From Fontibacterium sp038145245 (GTDB taxonomy: Bacteria > Pseudomonadota > Alphaproteobacteria > Pelagibacterales > Pelagibacteraceae), in assembly GCA_038145245.1 (NCBI GenBank), contig JAYQPI010000005.1, positions 1-48,219 on the forward strand: DNA of 48,219 bases, written 5' to 3'. The stretch's first letter is position 1. Every line of letters begins with the position of its first letter. The notes below the pieces were generated by a model that made no database searches, was not told the origin of the DNA, and saw only the letters and a program-made list of their open reading frames with translations. The position numbers and the translations under genes were made by a program. Shown here piece by piece: positions 42,670 through 48,219 of the stretch.

Positions 42670-43066
42670 TTCTTGATTTAAAAAATTCTATTCCAACAGA
42701 TTCTGTATTTTTAATTATATCTAATTTTTCAATTTTTATTTTAATGTTTAAAATATTTGGATTTTTAAAAATTTCGTAAATAAAATCATTCGCAAATGAT
42801 TCTAAAAAATTATATTTTTTTTTTAAAAAAAAATTAATTTTATTAATAATTTCTTCATAGTTAAGAACAGAATTAATATTTCCATCAATTACTTTTCTTT
42901 GTTTATTTAAAACTTCAATATTAAATCTTAATTTTTGAGGCTTGCGCTTTTCAAAAGCATGGTAACCAATAATTGCATTACAAGTATAATTTTTAATAAA
43001 GATTACTTCTTTAGATTTTAATTTTTTTTTATATTTGAAAAGCTTTATAATATTGGTCTTATTCAT
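42650..43066 (-). CDS. folB: FolB-like dihydroneopterin aldolase
   Basis: Dihydroneopterin aldolase makes the pterin precursor of folate. The protein (138 residues from the ATG at 43064-43066; a TTG three codons upstream is the alternative) has the family opening EVIFIKNYTCNAIIGYHAFEKRKPQKLRFNIEV and NYEEIINKINFFLKKKYNFLESFANDFIYEIF in two blocks, with the catalytic glutamate equivalent in LES. The C-terminal IKIEKLDIIKNTESVGIEF matches the family KP.al.....vgv pattern, drifted. It is short and AT-biased but the order is kept. Its neighbour is a pteridine-reductase-like SDR. Confidence 0.85.
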   Translation of the reverse strand: MNKTNIIKLFKYKKKLKSKEVIFIKNYTCNAIIGYHAFEKRKPQKLRFNIEVLNKQRKVIDGNINSVLNYEEIINKINFFLKKKYNFLESFANDFIYEIFKNPNILNIKIKIEKLDIIKNTESVGIEFFKSRNDYEKL

Positions 43067-43814
43067 TAGTTCCAATGATGTCTGGAGTTTTCCAATTTAA
43101 ACTTTGTCCGCTATCTACGGCAATAACCTGACCAGTTATTGTTTTACTATTTGCTAAAAGATAAGCAGTTTTACATATGTCTTCAACGCTAACAGCCTTA
43201 CCAAGCAAAGTATTTTTTGATTGTTTATTAAAATGTTTTTGAGTTTGTCTTTTGTTTTTTAAGACTGGGCCTGGAGCAATCGCATTAATTCTGATTGATG
43301 GAGCTAATTTCATTGCTGCAATTTTTGTTACTGTATGTAGACCTGTTTTGCTAATTGTATAAGAAAAAAAATATGGAGTTAGTTTAAATATTCTTTGATC
43401 AAGAATATTTATAATAGATTTATTTTGAGATTTATTTTTAATTTTAGAAAATTCTTTAATTAGAATAACGGGAGCTAAAAGATTAATTTTTATATGTTCA
43501 TCCCAGCTTTTATCATTAAAGTCTAAAATATTATCATTATTAAAGATAGAAGCATTATTAATTATGCAATCAATATCTCCTAATTTTTTTTTGGCAGAAG
43601 TAATTATACTTTTTATTGATTTTATATTTATAAGATTTTTTTTAATACAAATACATTTTACTCCATAATTTTTTATTTTTTTTTTAAGGGTGTAAGCTTG
43701 CTTTTTTGATTTATTAAAGTGAATTGCAATATTCCATCCCATTCTTGCAAAATATAAAGATAGTTCTTTTCCAATTCTTTGTGAGGATCCTGTAATTAAA
43801 ATATTTTTATTCAT
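43059..43814 (-). CDS. Pteridine-reductase-like short-chain dehydrogenase
   Basis: A 251-residue SDR enzyme. The nucleotide loop is TGSSQRIG, matching TGxxxRxG, which distinguishes pteridine reductases (PTR1, FolM) from ordinary SDRs with TGxxxGxG. Further motifs are INNAS, the catalytic tyrosine/lysine YTISK, and a C-terminal GQVIAVDSGQSLNWKTPD typical of the alphaproteobacterial group. It sits directly before folB, so a role in making tetrahydropterins or tetrahydrofolate is likely, but another ketone substrate cannot be ruled out. It starts one base after uvrB ends and overlaps folB by eight bases. Confidence 0.88.
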   Translation of the reverse strand: MNKNILITGSSQRIGKELSLYFARMGWNIAIHFNKSKKQAYTLKKKIKNYGVKCICIKKNLINIKSIKSIITSAKKKLGDIDCIINNASIFNNDNILDFNDKSWDEHIKINLLAPVILIKEFSKIKNKSQNKSIINILDQRIFKLTPYFFSYTISKTGLHTVTKIAAMKLAPSIRINAIAPGPVLKNKRQTQKHFNKQSKNTLLGKAVSVEDICKTAYLLANSKTITGQVIAVDSGQSLNWKTPDIIGTNE

Positions 43815-43815
43815 T

Positions 43816-45966
43816 TTATTTGATTTTTTTTGCAGTCATTCCAGCCCTACCTTGGGTTGATCTACCTATTAATTCTTTTTTTATACCATCATTATAGATT
43901 TTAATTTTGCTACTCATATTAATTTCTAATTCTCTTTCTTGAAGTTTTCTAATCTCATCTCTTATTTTTGCTGCTTGCTCAAATTCTAAGTTATCAGCGG
44001 CTTTTTTCATTTCTTTTTCAAGCATTTTCAAATGCTTTTTAAGATTATCACCAATTGGAATGTCATTATTAAAAGTAACATAATCTTTTTCAAAAACACC
44101 TTCTAAAATGTCATTAATTTTTGATTTGATGGATTGGGCAGTTATTTTATTTTTTTTATTGTATTCAATTTGTTTAGTTCTTCTTCTGTTAGTTTCGTTA
44201 ATGGCTTTTTGTATACTTATCGTTTCCTTATCTGCATATAAGATAACTTTGCCATCAATATTTCTAGCTGCTCTCCCAATAGTTTGTATCAAAGATATTT
44301 CGGATCTTAAAAAACCTTCTTTATCAGCATCTAAGATTGCAACAAGAGCACATTCCGGAATGTCTAATCCTTCTCTTAATAGATTAATGCCAATTAAAAC
44401 ATCGAATATGCCTAACCTTAAGTCTCTTATAATTTCTATTCTTTCAAGCGTATCAATGTCTGAATGCATATAACGAACTTTGATTCCGTTTTCATCTAAA
44501 TATTCAGTCAAATCTTCGGCCATTTTTTTTGTAAGCGTTGTTACTAGTACTCTTTGATTATTTTTAGAAACAGCAATACATTCATTTAATAAATCATCTA
44601 CTTGATTTTTAGCAGGTCTGATAAAAATTTGAGGATCAATCAATCCAGTTGGTCTTATAATTTGTTCCGCAAAAACTCCTTTACTTTGTTTTAACTCCCA
44701 TTCACTTGGTGTTGCAGAAACAAAAATTGTTTGCGGTCTCATCATATCCCATTCTTCAAATTTTAATGGTCTATTATCCATACAAGAAGGAAGTCTGAAT
44801 CCATAATCAGATAAAGTTTTTTTTCTAGTAAAATCTCCTTTATACATTCCGTTTAACTGTGGAATAGTAACATGGCTTTCATCAACAAATACTAAACACT
44901 TATCTGGAAGATACTCAAACAATGTTGGTGGTGGTTCTCCAGGGTTTCTTCCCGACAAAAATCTTGAATAGTTTTCTATTCCGGCACAACTCCCTGTGGC
45001 TTCGATCATTTCTAGATCATATCTAGTTCTCTCTTCCAGTCTTTGTGCTTCTAAAAGTTTTTTTTCATTTCTAAATTTTTCTAAAACAACAATTAATTCT
45101 TTTTTTATTTCTTTTATTGCTTTCTCTACTGTTGGCCTAGGAGTGATATAATGACTATTTCCATATAATTTTATTAAATTAATTTCTTTATTGTCAGTTC
45201 CGGTTAGCGGATCAAAAGATTTAATCTGTATTATCTTATTGTCTTCAATTGTAATTCTCCATGCTTCATCTTCATAATGTGAAGGAAAGACTTCTATATT
45301 TTCTCCTCTAACTCTGAAAGTTCCTCTATGAAAATTTTGATCATTTCTTTTATATTGAAGTTCAACAAGTCCTTTAATAATTTTATCTCTTTCATAACTT
45401 TCATTTTTTTTAAAAATTAAAGTCATTTTACTGTATGAGTCGACTGATCCTAATCCGTATATACAAGATACACTTGAAACAATTATTACATCATCTCTTT
45501 CCAAAAGAGATCTAGTTGCTGAATGTCTCATTCTATCAATTTGTTCGTTTATAGAGGCCTCTTTTTCTATGTAGGTGTCAGATCTTGGAACGTAAGCTTC
45601 TGGAGTGTAATAGTCATAATAAGAAACAAAATATTCAACAGCATTATTAGGAAAAAAATTTTTCATCTCACCATATAACTGAGCTGCTAAAGTTTTATTT
45701 GGAGCAAGAATTAAAGCAGGACGATTTAATTCTTCGATAATTTTAGCCATTGTGAAAGTTTTTCCAGAACCAGTTACGCCTAGCAAAACTTGATTTTTTT
45801 TATTATTTAATATTTCTGTTTTTAAAAAAGAAATAGCCTTTGGTTGATCGCCAGCAGGGGAGTATTCAGTTATTAATTGAAGTTTTTTTCCACCCTCTAA
45901 TTTTTTTAAAGAAAGTTCTTTCGTGTTTGATTTTTCTAATATATTAGTTTCCGAAAGATTTTGCAT
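43816..45966 (-). CDS. uvrB: UvrABC excinuclease subunit B
   Basis: UvrB is the damage-verifying helicase of nucleotide excision repair. The 716 residues carry Walker A GVTGSGKTFTMAKI (about 60-73), the beta-hairpin region VSYYDYYTPEAYVPRSDTYIEK, the DEAD-like VDESHVTIPQ, helicase motifs GLIDPQIFIRP, INLLREGLDIPE and QTIGRAARN, and a C-terminal UVR domain (AADNLEFEQAAKIRDEIRKLQ). A 30-residue tail follows the UVR domain, ending in RSTQGRAGMTAKKIK. It heads the run uvrB-SDR-folB-uvrC-pgsA and diverges from the aminotransferase by 23 bases. Confidence 0.99.
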   Translation of the reverse strand: MQNLSETNILEKSNTKELSLKKLEGGKKLQLITEYSPAGDQPKAISFLKTEILNNKKNQVLLGVTGSGKTFTMAKIIEELNRPALILAPNKTLAAQLYGEMKNFFPNNAVEYFVSYYDYYTPEAYVPRSDTYIEKEASINEQIDRMRHSATRSLLERDDVIIVSSVSCIYGLGSVDSYSKMTLIFKKNESYERDKIIKGLVELQYKRNDQNFHRGTFRVRGENIEVFPSHYEDEAWRITIEDNKIIQIKSFDPLTGTDNKEINLIKLYGNSHYITPRPTVEKAIKEIKKELIVVLEKFRNEKKLLEAQRLEERTRYDLEMIEATGSCAGIENYSRFLSGRNPGEPPPTLFEYLPDKCLVFVDESHVTIPQLNGMYKGDFTRKKTLSDYGFRLPSCMDNRPLKFEEWDMMRPQTIFVSATPSEWELKQSKGVFAEQIIRPTGLIDPQIFIRPAKNQVDDLLNECIAVSKNNQRVLVTTLTKKMAEDLTEYLDENGIKVRYMHSDIDTLERIEIIRDLRLGIFDVLIGINLLREGLDIPECALVAILDADKEGFLRSEISLIQTIGRAARNIDGKVILYADKETISIQKAINETNRRRTKQIEYNKKNKITAQSIKSKINDILEGVFEKDYVTFNNDIPIGDNLKKHLKMLEKEMKKAADNLEFEQAAKIRDEIRKLQERELEINMSSKIKIYNDGIKKELIGRSTQGRAGMTAKKIK

Positions 45967-45989
45967 ATTTCAAAATACAATTAATTTAA

Positions 45990-47207
45990 ATGTCTATACT
46001 ATCAACTTCTTTATCGAGAATAAAAGAATCTCCAACAATTGCAATTACGCAGAAAGCGAGATTACTAAAAGAAAGCGGAAGAGAAGTAATAGCACTTGCA
46101 TCTGGAGAACCTGATTTTGATACTCCAGATAATGTAAAAGCAGCAGCAATTAATGCAATTAAAGGTGGTCAAACAAAATATACTGCTGTTGATGGAACAC
46201 CGGAGTTAAAAAAAGCAATTGTTAGTAAATTTAAAAGAGAAAATAATCTAAGTTTTGATGTTGACAATATTACTGTTGGCACAGGAGGTAAGCAGGTAAT
46301 TTATAATTGTATTCTTGCAACGATTAACCCGGGTGATGAAGTTATTATTCCAGCGCCTTATTGGGTTTCATATCCTGACATGGTTCTATTAGCGGGGGGG
46401 ACACCAAAATTTGTAGAATGCGACGAGCAAAGTGATTTTAAAATTTCTGCTAATCAACTTGATAGATTAATAACAAATAAAACAAAATGGTTTATTTTAA
46501 ATTCCCCAGGCAATCCTACTGGTATGTGCTATTCAAGATCTGAACTAGTCGACTTAGTTAAAGTTTTAAAAAATCATAAAAATGTAAATATTTTAACAGA
46601 TGATATTTACGAACATATTCTTTATCAAGATAAAGGAGCGAATGATTCAAAATTTGTAAATATTTTAGAGATAGATGATTCTTTAAAAGACAGAACTTTA
46701 GTTGTAAACGGAGTGAGCAAAGCTTATGCAATGACAGGATGGAGAATTGGTTATGCTGCGGGTTCAAAATCTCTAATAAAAGCAATACAAAAAATTCAAT
46801 CACAATCGACAACTAATCCATCTTCTATTAGTCAAGCAGCTGCAGTTGAGGCTCTTAATGGAGATCAAAGCTTTATAAGTTCAAGAGCTTTAGAATTTAA
46901 AAAAAGAAGAGATTTTGTCGTTAGTTCTTTAAATAATATTTCTGGACTCACTTGTGTTAATCCACAGGGGGCATTCTATGTTTTTCCAAATTGTAAAAAA
47001 TTAATGAATAAAAAGACATCAAGTGGAAAAATTATTAAGAATGACACAGATTTTGCAACTTATCTATTAGAAGAAACTGGAGTTGCGATTGTTCAAGGAT
47101 CAGCTTTTGGGCTGGAAGGCTATTTTAGAATCTCTTACGCAACTTCAATGCAAATTTTAGAAAAAGCAGTAATAAAGATTAAAAGTTTTTGCGAAAGTCT
47201 AAAATAG
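45990..47207 (+). CDS. aspC: Aspartate aminotransferase (class I, subgroup Ib)
   Basis: This PLP enzyme moves amino groups between aspartate or a related donor and 2-oxoglutarate. The 405 residues contain ALASGEPDFDTPDNVKAAA, the TVGTGGKQVIYNC loop, NSPGNPTGMCYS, TDDIYEHILY, the PLP lysine in NGVSKAYAMTGWRIGY and FRISYATS. These mark the Ib subgroup common in alphaproteobacteria, some of which also accept prephenate (arogenate pathway). The start is 23 bases from the divergent uvrB, so its promoter probably extends into uvrB. It ends two bases from the convergent trxB. Confidence 0.95.
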   Translation: MSILSTSLSRIKESPTIAITQKARLLKESGREVIALASGEPDFDTPDNVKAAAINAIKGGQTKYTAVDGTPELKKAIVSKFKRENNLSFDVDNITVGTGGKQVIYNCILATINPGDEVIIPAPYWVSYPDMVLLAGGTPKFVECDEQSDFKISANQLDRLITNKTKWFILNSPGNPTGMCYSRSELVDLVKVLKNHKNVNILTDDIYEHILYQDKGANDSKFVNILEIDDSLKDRTLVVNGVSKAYAMTGWRIGYAAGSKSLIKAIQKIQSQSTTNPSSISQAAAVEALNGDQSFISSRALEFKKRRDFVVSSLNNISGLTCVNPQGAFYVFPNCKKLMNKKTSSGKIIKNDTDFATYLLEETGVAIVQGSAFGLEGYFRISYATSMQILEKAVIKIKSFCESLK

Positions 47208-47209
47208 TC

Positions 47210-48151
47210 TTAAGGATTAGATAAATGTCTTTCGGCCTCAAGAGCAGCCATACATCCCATTCCAGCTGCTGTAACGGCTTGTCTATATAGTTTATCTTTT
47301 ACATCTCCTGCAGCAAATACACCTGGTATATTAGTTTTTGTAGAGTCAGGTTGAGTTATTATATAACCATTACTATCCATATTAATCTGCCCTTTAAACA
47401 AAGTTGTTGCTGGGTCATGTCCGATTGCAACAAAAAGACCATGAGTTTGTAATTCAGTGAATTTATTTGTTTTTATATCTTTTAATTTAACAGCAGTAAC
47501 ACCCTTAGGATTTTCTGTTCCAATAATTTCCGAAACGACGCTATCCCAAATCACATTGATTTTTGGATGGGAAAATAATTTTTTTTGCAATAATTTTTCT
47601 GCTTTTAGTTCACTTTTTCTATGAACGAGTGTTATTTTTTTTGCAAAATTTGTCAGGAATAAAGATTCCTCAACTGCAGAATTTCCACCTCCCACAACAA
47701 CAACATCTTTATTTTTATAAAAAAAACCGTCACAAGTTGCACAAGCAGAAACACCAAATCCTTTGTATTTTTCCTCTGAGTCTAAATTTAACCATCTCGC
47801 CTGTGCACCAGTTGAAATAATCACACTTTCAGCAAAATAATGAGTTCCAGAGTCTCCAATTATTTCAAAAGGTTTTTTATTAAAATTAACTGCAGAGATA
47901 TGATCTTCAATGAATTTTGTTCCAACCTTTAAAGCCTGTTCTTTCATTTGTTCCATCAGCCAAGGACCCTGAATTACGTCTGCAAATCCTGGAAAATTTT
48001 CAACATCAGTAGTGATTGTTAATTGACCACCAGGTTGCGAACCAGCAATTAAGATTGGTTCAAGCATTGCTCTTGCTGCATAAATTGCAGCTGTATATCC
48101 AGCAGGACCTGAGCCAATAATTATTACTTTATTTACCTTATGGACATTCAT
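47210..48151 (-). CDS. trxB: Thioredoxin reductase
   Basis: TrxB reduces thioredoxin with NADPH. The 313 residues have the FAD motif GSGPAGYTAAIYAAR (13-27), the redox pair C137/C140 in ACATCDGFF, the NADPH motif GGGNSAVEESLFL with the conserved HRKSELKAEK, and the C-terminal FAD motif GVFAAGDVKDKLYRQAVTAAGMGCMAALEAE in two blocks. Length is standard. It may also supply reducing power to thiol enzymes such as the DsbA-like protein at 16042 only indirectly. The last 68 bases of the window, upstream of it, contain no recognisable gene. Confidence 0.98.
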   Translation of the reverse strand: MNVHKVNKVIIIGSGPAGYTAAIYAARAMLEPILIAGSQPGGQLTITTDVENFPGFADVIQGPWLMEQMKEQALKVGTKFIEDHISAVNFNKKPFEIIGDSGTHYFAESVIISTGAQARWLNLDSEEKYKGFGVSACATCDGFFYKNKDVVVVGGGNSAVEESLFLTNFAKKITLVHRKSELKAEKLLQKKLFSHPKINVIWDSVVSEIIGTENPKGVTAVKLKDIKTNKFTELQTHGLFVAIGHDPATTLFKGQINMDSNGYIITQPDSTKTNIPGVFAAGDVKDKLYRQAVTAAGMGCMAALEAERHLSNP

Positions 48152-48219
48152 TGTAGATTTTAATTAATAATACTTATAATTAATTATCATTTTAAACAAT
48201 GAGATATTTTAAAGCATTA

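Noticed and set aside
44108..44473. 121-codon open frame antisense to uvrB
   Set aside because: It mirrors the conserved helicase core of uvrB and has no family resemblance.
1..48219. Mobile elements, phage genes, CRISPR arrays or toxin-antitoxin pairs
   Set aside because: No transposase, integrase, spaced direct repeats or other defence gene was seen. CcrM is an orphan cell-cycle methylase with no restriction enzyme next to it.

Overview
The window reads as a stretch of core chromosome from a streamlined, very AT-rich marine alphaproteobacterium, most likely SAR11 / Candidatus Pelagibacter. The basis is the extreme A+T bias and Lys/Asn/Ile-rich proteins, gene spacing of a few bases, and alphaproteobacterial gene orders: cox operon with ctaB/ctaG/surf1, F0 operon atpI-B-E-F'-F, petABC, mutY/DUF721/dsbA/smc, and a CcrM methylase. 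The assignment comes from gene content and style, not from a database match. || Layout. 1-1370: 3'-truncated tldD on the minus strand. 1460-8322 (+): aa3 cytochrome oxidase operon (ctaC, ctaD, ctaB, a 35-residue coxF-like gene, ctaG, ctaE, surf1) running into thrC. 8306-10649 (-): rnhA, thrB, ispH. 10801-11034 (+): tandem CDGSH iron-sulfur protein. 11031-17101 (-): DUF721/DciA-like, DsbA-like, smc, then the F0 ATP synthase genes. 17100-19341 (+): mutY and an FAD monooxygenase. 19325-21724 (-): degenerate uracil-DNA-glycosylase-like gene, rnhB, ccrM. 21729-26081 (+): TPR lipoprotein-like/secreted protein, ispE, tRNA-Gln(UUG), GNAT, CCA-adding enzyme. 26089-27874 (-): trmL, hemF, greA. 27952-30578 (+): petABC (bc1 complex). 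30555-36609 (-): lgt, midA-like, pgeF, prs, rplY, pth, ychF. 36657-36887 (+): ubiK-like. 36870-39292 (-): MarR (PetP-like), OmpR-type regulator (PetR-like), EnvZ-like kinase. 39384-40268 (+): ilvE. 40265-45966 (-): uvrB, pteridine-reductase-like SDR, folB, uvrC, pgsA. 45990-47207 (+): aspartate aminotransferase. 47210-48151 (-): trxB. || How it fits together. Aerobic respiration dominates: complex III, complex IV with its copper/heme assembly factors, and the membrane half of ATP synthase. Around these lie cofactor supply (hemF, ctaB, ispE/ispH, ubiK), amino-acid synthesis (thrB, thrC, ilvE, aspC), genome maintenance (smc, mutY, uvrB, uvrC, rnhA, rnhB, ccrM) and translation upkeep (tRNA-Gln, CCA transferase, pth, rplY, trmL, ychF). 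No insertion sequence, prophage, CRISPR array or rRNA operon was seen, and no gap exceeds 300 bases. || I did not find a convincing wholly new system. The points most worth checking are an SMC that seems to lack the hinge domain, a uracil-DNA-glycosylase relative that has lost its Fe-S cysteines and active-site motifs, a GANTC site inside the likely ccrM promoter, a perfect inverted repeat at the marR/ilvE junction, the missed 35-residue coxF-like gene, a tRNA embedded in a protein operon, and the consistent abutting or overlapping of all convergent gene pairs.
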